This document shows, piece after piece, positions 17,992 to 26,247 of a stretch of 64,000 nucleotides of DNA. The translations under genes were made by a program, and so were the position numbers. The notes under the pieces were generated by a model. It did not search any database, had not been told where the DNA came from, and saw only the letters and a program-made list of their open reading frames with translations. How positions within the stretch are numbered: position 1 is the first letter of the stretch; every line of letters starts with the position of its first letter. Origin of the DNA: CAWIHS01 sp963836005. Its GTDB lineage: Bacteria > Pseudomonadota > Gammaproteobacteria > GRL18. The DNA lies in the NCBI GenBank assembly GCA_963836005.1, contig CAWIHS010000001.1, positions 124,001-188,000 of the forward strand, in the 5' to 3' direction.

Positions 17992-18222
17992 ATGTCCGAT
18001 ACGCTTGACCCTATATTGCTAAACCTTCTTTATACCTGCATGGGCGGAGGACTGACTCTGTTGTTTATGTGGTTAGGCTGTAAGATATTCAGTCATATCG
18101 TCAGTTTCAGTATCCCGCAAAAACTGGCTGAAGGTAATCAGGCCGTAGGCATGATGATTATGGGGATGTTTATCGGTATTGGAATCGCTATGGGCCTGGT
18201 CATAGGAATGGGTTTAAATTAA
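17992..18222 (+). CDS. Small membrane protein, DUF350-like
   Basis: The 76-residue protein has two hydrophobic segments (about residues 10-32 and 50-74). The second reads QAVGMMIMGMFIGIGIAMGLVIGMG, the glycine-spaced pattern seen in one repeat unit of DUF350 (YjfL) proteins. An AAAGGAAA Shine-Dalgarno precedes it. Its stop overlaps the next ATG (TAATG), coupling it to the lytic transglycosylase. Function is unknown. Family assignment is tentative. Confidence 0.6.
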   Translation: MSDTLDPILLNLLYTCMGGGLTLLFMWLGCKIFSHIVSFSIPQKLAEGNQAVGMMIMGMFIGIGIAMGLVIGMGLN

Positions 18223-18725
18223 TGTTAAGCAGGGTATCAGACGGTCTGGTTAAAAACAGTTTATGGCTGCTGATCCTTGCCCTTCTTTTGCCAGCAATTG
18301 CTCTTGCCAGCGTTCACAAGCACGTTAAACACCAACACTGGACAGATGAATATGATCGTTATTTCAAAAAATATTCCAAACGCTATTTTGGCCCCAACTT
18401 TGTCTGGCTCTGGTTTAAAGCTCAGGCCATTGCAGAATCAGGGCTAAAACCCAAGGCAAAGAGCCGCAGCGGAGCCCATGGCATCATGCAGATAATGCCC
18501 GGCACTTACGAGGAAATCAGCAAAAAAGTTCCTTCTCTGGGTGATATTCATAAGCCTCAGTGGAATATCGCCGCAGGTATCTATTACGATCGGCAGCTCT
18601 ATAAAAAATGGCAGCAAAGAGAGGTTTCTGCCAATCAGCGCATGGATTATACGTTTTCCAGCTACAATGCCGGGTTCACCCGTATGCTGCGCATTTTCAA
18701 TGCAGAAAAAAAAGAAACTGGGTAA
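18222..18725 (+). CDS. Lytic transglycosylase (SLT domain), frame-disrupted C-terminus
   Basis: A signal peptide (hydrophobic residues 14-29, ending ALAS) leads into an SLT/GEWL domain: AIAESGLKPKAKSRSGAHGIMQIMPGTY, with the catalytic Glu at about residue 72, then NIAAGIYY and SSYNAGFTRM. The frame stops at 18725 after an A8 run (18706-18713). In the next frame the sequence continues as LGNAPAWKKLKSRAPKETRNYVARINKLMQY, the family's usual C-terminus. One A fewer would give an intact ~197-residue enzyme. The existing product may be truncated, or slippage on A8 may restore it. Confidence 0.8.
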   Translation: MLSRVSDGLVKNSLWLLILALLLPAIALASVHKHVKHQHWTDEYDRYFKKYSKRYFGPNFVWLWFKAQAIAESGLKPKAKSRSGAHGIMQIMPGTYEEISKKVPSLGDIHKPQWNIAAGIYYDRQLYKKWQQREVSANQRMDYTFSSYNAGFTRMLRIFNAEKKETG

Positions 18726-18813
18726 TGCACCCGCATGGAAAAAGCTCAAATCACGTGCACCCAAAGAAACACGCAACTACGTGGCCCGTATCAATAAATT
18801 GATGCAATATTAA
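18706..18813 (+). other. Out-of-frame C-terminus of the lytic transglycosylase
   Basis: This segment in the alternative frame encodes KKLGNAPAWKKLKSRAP followed by ETRNYVARI, matching the end expected of SLT-type transglycosylases, up to a TAA at 18811-18813. It has no ribosome-binding site of its own. It is therefore read as the displaced tail of the gene at 18222. Confidence 0.7.
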
Positions 18814-18827
18814 GGGCTGTTGATCTT

Positions 18828-19241
18828 TCAGATGTCAGACTGATTTTGGCCCTGTCGATAGGCCTCATATAATGCATTTATCAAGTCAGGATGCTGTTCA
18901 AGAACTTCAATATCAAGGTGTTTTTGTACAATGGCCTGCAAAGATTTATAGATCTTTAACGCTTGCCATTTTTTTTCAAAAGCCTCAATATCAAGTGCAC
19001 CATCAATGATAAAATCACTAATGAGCCCGCAGGGACTTTCATAGCTGATTTTTTCCTGCAACATCACTTCATATTCATAAGAATAGTTGTCAATCCCGTT
19101 TGCATTAGCCAGTAAATTATGTATTGAAGGCAATTTATTATTTTTTTCCAGTAATTGATCAAGATCAAGCACGGCCGAAGGCGAATGTTTTACTCCTTTG
19201 TAATAAAACTCTAATTTTGCAGTGACAGTGTTTTTCATCAT
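18828..19241 (-). CDS. Hypothetical protein, 137 residues
   Basis: I do not recognise this family. The product is soluble, acidic and mostly helical by eye, with no signal peptide, membrane segment or cysteine cluster. It begins VTAKLEFYYKGVKHSPSAVLDLDQLLE, a strand-like start, and ends with helical YKSLQAIVQKHLDIEVLEQHPDLINALYEAYRQ. The coding pattern is good: it is a long ORF filling the space between convergent features. It stands alone on the minus strand, convergent with the transglycosylase. Confidence 0.65.
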   Translation of the reverse strand: MMKNTVTAKLEFYYKGVKHSPSAVLDLDQLLEKNNKLPSIHNLLANANGIDNYSYEYEVMLQEKISYESPCGLISDFIIDGALDIEAFEKKWQALKIYKSLQAIVQKHLDIEVLEQHPDLINALYEAYRQGQNQSDI

Positions 19242-19289
19242 AAAATATCAACTACTTGGATTATCCTGTTAGCAAGCCTAATTGACATT

Positions 19290-19544
19290 CATTCGTATGT
19301 ACTTAAGGATAATCATGTGTCTGTGGAAGGCAGATAATTGCTCCTGCGTGATCTGCATTCCCTACATGACCGCCATGGATGGCGGAAATGCATGCGAGAG
19401 GCAGGAGCCGAAGTAGTCGTCCTTGTAGGTCAAGTTTATGTAGCCAGGGATGGCTACATAAAACCTACATGGACGTAGTTACGGCGTCTTCTGGAATAAA
19501 CACATCATTATCCTTACTCATTTTTGCTTAAGTACATATCTGTG
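19290..19544. repeat. Type A MITE-like element, copy A2 (full length)
   Basis: This 255-bp element has ends CATTCGTATGTACTTAAG and CTTAAGTACATATCTGTG, 18-bp terminal inverted repeats. It is flanked by perfect 10-bp direct repeats AATTGACATT at 19280-19289 and 19545-19554, the signature of transposition. Inside are two stem-loops: a long one (GCTCCTGC...GCAGGAGC enclosing CCGCCATGGATGGCGG) and a second (TGTAGCCAGGGATGGCTACA). No ORF of note. Confidence 0.88.
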
Positions 19545-19582
19545 AATTGACATTAGCCCTGCAGACGAAGATCTGTAACCGC

Positions 19583-20569
19583 TTATCTTAATTGCGGTGC
19601 TGCACTTAAACCGCCCAGTTCAGCCAGACGGGTCGCCATGGAAGCACCCATTTTCTTGGCAAAACGATCAAGAAATGTTTCTGTCACAGTGAAGTCTTTG
19701 ATCTCTTTTGCACCAATGATATCGCGGGCCACATAACTACTGCTGCCAAGTTTATCCACCAGACCTAATTGCTGTGCCTGCTCGCCAGTCCAGACATAAC
19801 CGCTAAATAACAATGGATCATCTTTAAGTTTGTCACCTCGGCCTTTTTTCACGGTACTAATAAACTGCTCATGAATATTAGACAGCATGGTTTTAACATG
19901 TTCAATATCTTCCTCTTTAGGCGCAGAAAAAGGGTCCAGGAAACCTTTATGTTTGCCGGCAGTGTAAAGACGACGGGTAATACCCAGTTTCTCCATGGCG
20001 CCATTAAAACCAAAGCCATCCATTAGCACCCCGATAGAGCCAACCATACTGCCTTTGTCTGCATATATTTCATCGGCAGCCGCCGCGATATAATAACCGC
20101 CTGAAGCACAGACATCACTGATGACCGCGTAAACTTTTGTCTCGGGATGTAATTTTTTCAAGCGGTAGATTTCATCATTGATATAACCTGACTGGACTGG
20201 ACTGCCGCCGGGCGTATTCATTCTCAGGATGATACCCTGGGTATTTTTATCCTTGAAGGCATCACGTAAAGCGGTGACAATATTATCCGCACTGGCCTGC
20301 GTTTCTGAAGTAATAACACCTTTGACATCTATCAATGCCGTATGTTTTCCACTGCCAGAAACTTTTTCTAATGATGATTTATCCAGAGGGAAGAAATACA
20401 GTCCCAACAAGGTAAACAGATAGAGAAATAACAGGAACTTAAAGAAAATACCCCAACGTCTGCTGCGGCGTTTTTCCTTTATCGAGTCATAAGCCAGATC
20501 TTCAATTAACTTTTTCTCCCAGCCTGGTTTATCAGTCATTTTGCTAAATTCCTTGTCCGTTTGATCCAT
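19583..20569 (-). CDS. sppA: S49 family signal peptide peptidase
   Basis: The 328-residue protein has one N-terminal membrane helix (about residues 44-62, FFKFLLFLYLFTLLGLYF) and a periplasmic S49 domain. The segment MNTPGGSPVQSGYI, the nucleophile region VCASGGYYIAAAADEIYA and GSIGVL are SppA/SohB hallmarks, with GLVDKLGS near the C-terminus. It matches the short 36K-type SppA. Members degrade cleaved signal peptides. It follows the HAD gene, the common rluC-HAD-sppA order. Confidence 0.92.
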   Translation of the reverse strand: MDQTDKEFSKMTDKPGWEKKLIEDLAYDSIKEKRRSRRWGIFFKFLLFLYLFTLLGLYFFPLDKSSLEKVSGSGKHTALIDVKGVITSETQASADNIVTALRDAFKDKNTQGIILRMNTPGGSPVQSGYINDEIYRLKKLHPETKVYAVISDVCASGGYYIAAAADEIYADKGSMVGSIGVLMDGFGFNGAMEKLGITRRLYTAGKHKGFLDPFSAPKEEDIEHVKTMLSNIHEQFISTVKKGRGDKLKDDPLLFSGYVWTGEQAQQLGLVDKLGSSSYVARDIIGAKEIKDFTVTETFLDRFAKKMGASMATRLAELGGLSAAPQLR

Positions 20570-20601
20570 GATGTCAATTACTCCTTTAGTTAAAGAATTT
20601 A

Positions 20602-20808
20602 GTAACTCTATTCCGCGAACCTGAAATATTGTACTGAGTGATTAATCGCAGATATTTGTGCAAGGCAGATGATGTTTCGCACAGCCTGGCTCCCACTTCA
20701 CCGCCCTGAATCGTGGCAATGCATGTGCGAGGCTGGAGCCGAATCGGTTCAATTGCGTCGATAAATACCAGGTATTAATCACAGTTTAAGATACACAGAA
20801 ATAGTTAC
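20602..20808. repeat. Type B MITE-like element, copy B2
   Basis: This 207-bp element lies between the HAD gene and sppA. It begins GTAACTCTATTCCGCG and ends CACAGAAATAGTTAC. It is flanked by perfect 8-bp direct repeats AGAATTTA (20594-20601 and 20809-20816). The interior is a diverged version of the shared core (GGCAGATGATGTTTCGC, GGCTGGAGCCGAA). It lies upstream of sppA on the sppA-coding strand. Confidence 0.75.
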
Positions 20809-20863
20809 AGAATTTATATTATATTTTTCAGCTAACAGGTCATTTCATTACAAGATTCAATTT

Positions 20864-21562
20864 TTACCAATCACATTCACAGCTGCTCAGCCAGCGGGAA
20901 AGTTGATCTATACTATCAACACAGTCCAGTGGTTTATGGCCTAGTAAAGCCTGTCTTTCATGCACACCGTAACTCACTGCCAGGCTATCCATATTTAAGG
21001 TGTGGGCCATGATCATATCATATTCCGTATCGCCGACCATAATAGCTTCATTATGCGACAGAGCAAACTCCTGCAGTAATTCTTCCAGCATTTGAGGATG
21101 AGGTTTGGATCGTGTTTCGTCCGCACACCGGCTGGCATGGAACAGCTCTGCCAATTGTGTTTGCTGCAGTACCTGATCCAGTCCTCGGCGCGCTTTGCCC
21201 GTAGCGATAGCCAGTAAAAAGCCCTGACTATTGAGTGTTTGCAGCATGCTATTTACATTTTCAAACAGATCCATTGGAGTATCATTTGCATGCAGAAAAT
21301 GATAGCGATAGCGATCTGCAAAAGTTTGTATCTGCAGCGCATCCAAGCCGGGATATAACAACAGGATTGCTTCATTTAAACCCAGACCAATCACGTTTTT
21401 TAAAACCCCGGGGGGTAATCCCTGTAAACTCTGATCCTCAGCAGCAGCAGAAAGACAGTTTACAATCCGTTGCTGGGAATCCATCAGCGTGCCGTCCCAA
21501 TCAAAAATAATTAGCTTGTAGGTTCTTGGGCTATCGTTAGGCATGAAAATTCCCTGTGGCAT
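20864..21562 (-). CDS. HAD-superfamily hydrolase (phosphoglycolate phosphatase-like)
   Basis: The 232-residue protein has HAD motif I IIFDWDGTLMDS, motif II around LAIATGKARRG, the lysine of motif III in SKPHPQMLEEL and motif IV MVGDTEYDMIMA. A small alpha-helical cap lies after motif I. It is a cytoplasmic phosphatase of subfamily IA; the substrate is not evident. Homologues are commonly found next to rluC, and here the two are separated by the inserted sulfur cluster. Confidence 0.9.
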   Translation of the reverse strand: MPQGIFMPNDSPRTYKLIIFDWDGTLMDSQQRIVNCLSAAAEDQSLQGLPPGVLKNVIGLGLNEAILLLYPGLDALQIQTFADRYRYHFLHANDTPMDLFENVNSMLQTLNSQGFLLAIATGKARRGLDQVLQQTQLAELFHASRCADETRSKPHPQMLEELLQEFALSHNEAIMVGDTEYDMIMAHTLNMDSLAVSYGVHERQALLGHKPLDCVDSIDQLSRWLSSCECDW

Positions 21563-21663
21563 ATAGCATGATATGGTATTGAATTACTTTAAATCCCTGT
21601 CTATACTGAGAATCAGGCTTACAGCTTAATAAATCAGATGAACCTACTGCCCCCACCCCTCTA

Positions 21664-23832
21664 TTGACACCTTTAAAAAATCTTTTCCTGTTGCTGATAT
21701 TACTATTGGCGGCTAATATTAAACCCGCATATGCTGATAAGCAAGTTATCCGTATCGGTGTGCTTAGCCATCGTGGCGACGCAGTGACGCTGCAAATGTG
21801 GTCACCTACAGCAAAATATCTAACTGAGACTCTACCCGATTACCATTTTGAAATTGTTCCGCTGGACTTCAATGCCGTAGAGCCTGTGGTTAAAAATGAA
21901 CAGATACATTTTTTGCTGGTAAATTCCGGTATTTACATCAATATGGAGGTGCGCCATCGAGTTTCAAGAATAGTAACGTTAAATAATCGATTTAGCGATG
22001 ATCCGCTCAATCTCTTCGGCGGAGTCATCTTTACGCTAAAAAAACGTAAGGATATCAACCGACTCGAAGATATCAGGGGCCAGCGATTTGCTGCCGTCGA
22101 CAAAATTTCACTGGGTGGGTTTCAAATGGCCTGGGGAGAGATGAATAAACAAAAGATAAGCCCTTACAGCGATTTCTCTGCGCTGGAATTTGTCGGCACC
22201 CACGACCAGGTAGTCAAAGCCGTCCGTGATGAAGAATTTGATGTCGGCACAGTGCGAACCAACATCCTGGAAAAAATGGCCACCAATGGTGACATCAGTA
22301 TAGAAGATTTTAAAATTATCAGCCCGCGTGAAGATAACGGTTTCCCTTTTATACGAAGCACTCCGCTTTACCCTGAATGGCCTTTCAGCAAACTGTATCA
22401 TACATCAAATGTGCTGGCCCACAAGGTTGCCGTGGCGCTATTGAACATGCCGGCTTATCGCACAACCGGCTTTCATCAATACGCCGGCTGGACTGTCCCG
22501 CTGGATTATCAGCCGGTTCATGAGTTATTTAAACAGCTAAAATTACCTCCCTATGAAAACCGCGGCCGCTTCACCCTGTCTGAGGCTATTGCTCAATATT
22601 GGCAATGGCTGCTGATGATGCTCATTTTCCTGCTCATGCTGACCATCATGAGTAGCTGGGTCATCAGGCTCAACCGACAGCTGACAAAATCAAAACTCTC
22701 CCTGGAACACCAGCATGATCTGGTACTGAATTCAGTCTGCGACGGTATTTACGGGGTTGACCTGAATGGCAACTGTACCTTTATTAATCGCTCTATGAAG
22801 AAAATTACCGGTTGGAAGTCGGAAGAAATGGTGGGTCAAAACCAGCATAAAATATTACACCATACACATGAAGACGGCTCCCCTTTCCCGGCCGCTGAAT
22901 GTCCTGTTTATGTGACTTTTCGTGATAACCAGCAGCGGTTTATAAAAGATGATATTTTCTGGAAAAAAGATGGTACTCCTTTTCCGGTTGAATATAGCAG
23001 TACCCCCATGCATGATCATAAGGGTGACGTTATCGGGAGTGTGGTTGTGTTTCGTGATGTCAGTGAACGAAAAACCGCTGAAGAGGAAGCACGAAAACAT
23101 CACACTGAGCTGGCTCATATGGCCAGATTAAATACTATGGGAGAAATGGCTTCCGGTATTGCTCATGAATTAAACCAGCCTTTGACTGCCATTGCGACCA
23201 ATGCTTTTGCCTCTATGCAGCTGCTCGAGGCAGGTAATATCTCCACTGAAAAACTGGCTGATATCCTCGAAAATATCGGCATTCAGGCTGAACGCTCAGG
23301 TGAAATTATCCGTCAGTTACGTCAATTTGTACGTAAGGAACTCCCGGATCAAACCCTGATTAATATTAATAAACTGATTGAAGAAGTCTTATTCTTAATC
23401 AAACCCGAAGCAATCAAAGCTGCTGTATTCATTGAGCGTCGTCTGGACGAAAAAATAAAAAATGTCAAAGTCCAGCCTATCCAGATTGAACAGGTAGTGC
23501 TAAATTTAGTAAAAAATGCCATTGAAGCGGTCAGTGATCAGGATTCGCAGCACAGGAAGATACTGGTCTGTACAGAAATGGCAGGCAACCATGCCGTTAT
23601 TGTAAGCGTAGCAGATTCTGGTCCTGGAATTGATGATGAAATCCGTACCGGATTATTTGATCCGTTTATGTCCACAAAAATTAACGGCCTGGGACTGGGG
23701 CTATCCATCAGCAAAGGCATTATTGAAGCCAATCATGGAAATATTTATCTGGATTCGAGCAGTTCGCAAGGTTCTGTATTTCGGTTTACTTTGCCAGTAG
23801 AAAGAGAGCAGCTTGATCAAGGAGTAGATTAA
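21664..23832 (+). CDS. Sensor histidine kinase, TtrS/ThsS-like (PhnD sensor, PAS, HisKA)
   Basis: The 722-residue protein starts at a TTG with a signal peptide ending AYADKQ. A periplasmic PhnD-like binding domain follows (about 30-300, beginning VIRIGVLSHRGD), then a membrane helix near 315-337 and a PAS domain from about 350. The kinase core has the H box GEMASGIAHELNQPLTAI, N box NLVKNAIEAV, and G boxes DSGPGIDDE and GLGLGLSISKG. This architecture is that of TtrS and ThsS, kinases for tetrathionate and thiosulfate. Placement before sox genes suggests a sulfur-oxyanion ligand; that is inference. No strong Shine-Dalgarno is seen. Confidence 0.85.
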   Translation: MTPLKNLFLLLILLLAANIKPAYADKQVIRIGVLSHRGDAVTLQMWSPTAKYLTETLPDYHFEIVPLDFNAVEPVVKNEQIHFLLVNSGIYINMEVRHRVSRIVTLNNRFSDDPLNLFGGVIFTLKKRKDINRLEDIRGQRFAAVDKISLGGFQMAWGEMNKQKISPYSDFSALEFVGTHDQVVKAVRDEEFDVGTVRTNILEKMATNGDISIEDFKIISPREDNGFPFIRSTPLYPEWPFSKLYHTSNVLAHKVAVALLNMPAYRTTGFHQYAGWTVPLDYQPVHELFKQLKLPPYENRGRFTLSEAIAQYWQWLLMMLIFLLMLTIMSSWVIRLNRQLTKSKLSLEHQHDLVLNSVCDGIYGVDLNGNCTFINRSMKKITGWKSEEMVGQNQHKILHHTHEDGSPFPAAECPVYVTFRDNQQRFIKDDIFWKKDGTPFPVEYSSTPMHDHKGDVIGSVVVFRDVSERKTAEEEARKHHTELAHMARLNTMGEMASGIAHELNQPLTAIATNAFASMQLLEAGNISTEKLADILENIGIQAERSGEIIRQLRQFVRKELPDQTLININKLIEEVLFLIKPEAIKAAVFIERRLDEKIKNVKVQPIQIEQVVLNLVKNAIEAVSDQDSQHRKILVCTEMAGNHAVIVSVADSGPGIDDEIRTGLFDPFMSTKINGLGLGLSISKGIIEANHGNIYLDSSSSQGSVFRFTLPVEREQLDQGVD

Positions 23833-24443
23833 TGAATAATTCCCCCTGTGTTTTTATTGTCGATGACGATCAGCAGGTACGTAGTGCTTTGCAACTGCTT
23901 ATGCAATCTGTCGGTCTTAATGTTGAAACTTATACTTCAGCACAGGACTATCTGGACCACTTTGATGTGAAGCGTGGCGGTTGTCTTATTATTGATGTGC
24001 GTATGCCCGGAATCAGCGGCCTGGATTTACAGGCTCGACTGGCTGCAGAAATGATTCACCCGCCAATTATTATCATCACAGGGCATGGAGATGTTCCTAT
24101 GGCCGTCAGAGCTGTGCAGTCCGGAGCTATTGATTTTATCGAAAAACCGTTTAATAACCAGAACATGCTGGATAGTGTTCATCAGGCCCTTGAGGTGGAT
24201 GCCAAACAACGTGGTGAGTCCTGCCGTTTGCTGGAAATAGAAACAAACTACCATAGTCTGACGCCCAGAGAAAAACAGGTTCTGCAGCTTGTGGTTGACG
24301 GAAAGAGGAATAAAATAATAGCTGCTGAATTAAACATCAGCCAGTCAACCGTAGAAGCTCACCGTTCCAGAGTCATGGAAAAAATGCATGCGTCAACCCT
24401 TTCAGATTTAATGCGCATGGCCTTATCACTAAAACTGGTATAA
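23832..24443 (+). CDS. Response regulator, FixJ/TtrR-ThsR-like (LuxR-type HTH)
   Basis: The 203-residue protein has a receiver domain with acidic pocket VDDDQQ, phospho-acceptor Asp55 in LIIDVRMPG and Lys105 in FIEKPF. A C-terminal LuxR-type HTH follows (LTPREKQVLQLVVDG, then SQSTVEAHRSRVMEKM). Its ATG overlaps the kinase stop by one base (TAATG), so the pair is coupled. It probably activates the adjacent sox genes, which start 166 bases downstream; an inverted repeat at 24559-24581 is a possible target or leader hairpin. Confidence 0.92.
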   Translation: MNNSPCVFIVDDDQQVRSALQLLMQSVGLNVETYTSAQDYLDHFDVKRGGCLIIDVRMPGISGLDLQARLAAEMIHPPIIIITGHGDVPMAVRAVQSGAIDFIEKPFNNQNMLDSVHQALEVDAKQRGESCRLLEIETNYHSLTPREKQVLQLVVDGKRNKIIAAELNISQSTVEAHRSRVMEKMHASTLSDLMRMALSLKLV

Positions 24444-24558
24444 CTATAATGGTTTACCATTACATAACCCGTTAGATACGCTAATTTTACTTTTCTAAAA
24501 ACATGCCAAAATGGCTCAACCACATAATAATAACTTTACACTATATATTATATGCTGC

Positions 24559-24581
24559 GTAACCGAAAACAGAACGGTTAC
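24559..24581. promoter_or_regulatory. Inverted repeat in the soxX leader
   Basis: GTAACCG and CGGTTAC flank a 9-base spacer, just after an AT-rich TATATATTATAT stretch that could contain the -10 element. It lies 28-50 bases before the soxX ATG. It could be an operator for the adjacent regulator or a hairpin in the mRNA leader. The sequence does not decide between them. Confidence 0.4.
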
Positions 24582-24608
24582 CCAAAACTAATCTCCTGGA
24601 GGAAACTT

Positions 24609-24980
24609 ATGAGTTTAAGAATAAAGCCGCTAGTTGGACTGGCCAGTGCCTTAACGGTTGTTATAGCAACGGCTGTGTCTTCTTCTGCGCTCGCAGAAGA
24701 CAATGAAGCAGTGCACGCGGAAGGTAAAGAGCTTGCCTTCGACCGTGGTAAAGGAAATTGCCTTGCCTGCCATATGATTCCGGGCGGTGAAAGTCCGGGT
24801 AATATTGCCCCACCCCTCATTTCCATGAAAATGCGTTATCCCGATAAAGCGAAATTACACGCTCAAATTTCAGATCCTTCTGCAAGCAACTCGGAAACCG
24901 CGATGCCTTTATTTGGCCGTTATGAGATTCTGTCGGATTCTGAACTGGACAAGGTCGTTGAATATATTTACTCTCTTTAA
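24609..24980 (+). CDS. soxX: SoxX, c-type cytochrome of the SoxXA complex
   Basis: I start at ATG 24609 because CTGGAGGAAAC, a strong Shine-Dalgarno, lies just before it; an in-frame ATG at 24552 would add 19 residues ahead of the signal peptide. The 123-residue product has a Sec signal ending SSSALAED, one heme site CLACH at residues 51-55, then GNIAPPL and a C-terminal ETAMPLFGRYEILSDSELDKVVEYI with a candidate axial Met. SoxX is the small periplasmic heme subunit that takes electrons when SoxA joins thiosulfate to the carrier SoxYZ. Confidence 0.93.
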   Translation: MSLRIKPLVGLASALTVVIATAVSSSALAEDNEAVHAEGKELAFDRGKGNCLACHMIPGGESPGNIAPPLISMKMRYPDKAKLHAQISDPSASNSETAMPLFGRYEILSDSELDKVVEYIYSL

Positions 24981-25003
24981 ATTGCTTTACAGGTAAACAT
25001 GTT

Positions 25004-25852
25004 ATGAAAAATTCAACTATAAAATTACTCTTATTGATAGTAGTTAGTATTACTATCTGCGGGCTGGCGATAACTGTCCAGGCCACACCTGAACAGGACA
25101 AACAGGTGTTTGACAACTTCTATAAAACCCGCTTTCCTGGTGTGCCTATGGAAGAATTTGCCAATGGTGCTTACGCCTATGATGAAGCTGGCAGAGAAAG
25201 CTGGGAAGCCATTGAAGAATTTCCTCCTTATGAAATTTCTATAGATGACGGCAAGGTAATGTGGGACACCCCTTTTGCCAACGGTAAAACCTATAAGGAC
25301 TGTTTTAGCGATGGTCCTGCAATTGCGCACAAATATCCTCATTGGGACAAAAAGCAAAATATGGTGGTGACATTGCCTCTGGCCATTAATCAGTGCAGAG
25401 AGGCCAACAGTGAAAAACCACTTAAATACAAAAAAGGCGATATTAATAAAATTCTGTCATATATCGCTTTTGAGTCGCGCGGCAACAAAACTAACGTGGT
25501 TATTCCTGAGGACAGTCCCGCTGCACTGCAAGCCTATGAAGATGGTAAAAAGTTCTTCTATACCCGCAGAGGTCAGTTCAATTTTTCCTGTGCTACATGC
25601 CATGTGCAGAACGCAGGCAATAAGATACGTTCAGAAATGCTGAGCCCGGCGCTGGGTCAAACAACGCATTTTCCAGTTTATCGTTCCAAATGGGGAACTG
25701 TTGGCACCCTGCACCGCCGTTTTTCAGGCTGCAACCAGCAAGTGCGTGCCAAGCCTTTTAAAGCACAGGGGGAGCAGTACCGCAATCTTGAATATTTTCT
25801 CACTTATATGAGTAATGGTCTGGAGTTGAATGGTCCAGGTGCGCGCAAATAA
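25004..25852 (+). CDS. soxA: SoxA, L-cysteine S-thiosulfotransferase heme subunit
   Basis: The 282-residue periplasmic protein has a signal peptide ending VQATPE, cysteines at about 100 and 131 (the vestigial N-terminal domain), a single heme site CATCH at 196-200 and the active-site motif RRFSGCNQQVR with Cys243, which carries the persulfide ligand in characterised SoxA. Only one CXXCH is present, so this is the monoheme form. It follows soxX by 23 bases. Confidence 0.95.
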   Translation: MKNSTIKLLLLIVVSITICGLAITVQATPEQDKQVFDNFYKTRFPGVPMEEFANGAYAYDEAGRESWEAIEEFPPYEISIDDGKVMWDTPFANGKTYKDCFSDGPAIAHKYPHWDKKQNMVVTLPLAINQCREANSEKPLKYKKGDINKILSYIAFESRGNKTNVVIPEDSPAALQAYEDGKKFFYTRRGQFNFSCATCHVQNAGNKIRSEMLSPALGQTTHFPVYRSKWGTVGTLHRRFSGCNQQVRAKPFKAQGEQYRNLEYFLTYMSNGLELNGPGARK

Positions 25853-25878
25853 CCGGCGAATAAATAAATTGGAGTAGA

Positions 25879-26199
25879 ATGATGAAAAAAAAGCAACTGA
25901 CAGGTATCATTATAGCGGTTATAATGACTGGCATAATCAGTAATGACGTTTTGGCCGGTAACCAGCAGAACGCACAAACTGCTATAACTGCGGCGCAAAC
26001 AGCGCAAAAAAAAGCCGCATCTGTTGAAAGCGAATGGCGTGATACTGGTGAATTAATAAAACAGGCTGAAAAAGCCATGAATCAAGGTGATTTTGACCAG
26101 GCCATTTCGCTTGCTAATAAGGCTGAACGTCAGGGCAAGAATGGCTATGAGCAGGCTGTATCACAAAAAGAATTAAAGATGCCTTCTTATCTTAAATAG
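25879..26199 (+). CDS. soxK: SoxXA-binding protein SoxK
   Basis: The 106-residue protein has a signal peptide (MKKKQLTGIIIAVIM ... VLAG) and a small helical mature domain with many Ala, Gln and Lys residues, including DTGELIKQAEKAMNQGDFDQAISLANKAERQG. This pattern and the position just after soxA match SoxK/SAXB, which stabilises SoxXA in green and some purple sulfur bacteria and gammaproteobacteria. A GGAG Shine-Dalgarno precedes it. Confidence 0.85.
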   Translation: MMKKKQLTGIIIAVIMTGIISNDVLAGNQQNAQTAITAAQTAQKKAASVESEWRDTGELIKQAEKAMNQGDFDQAISLANKAERQGKNGYEQAVSQKELKMPSYLK

Positions 26200-26247
26200 A
26201 AATACCCCATAATCATAATATTGATACCATAGTAGAGGATTTAATGT

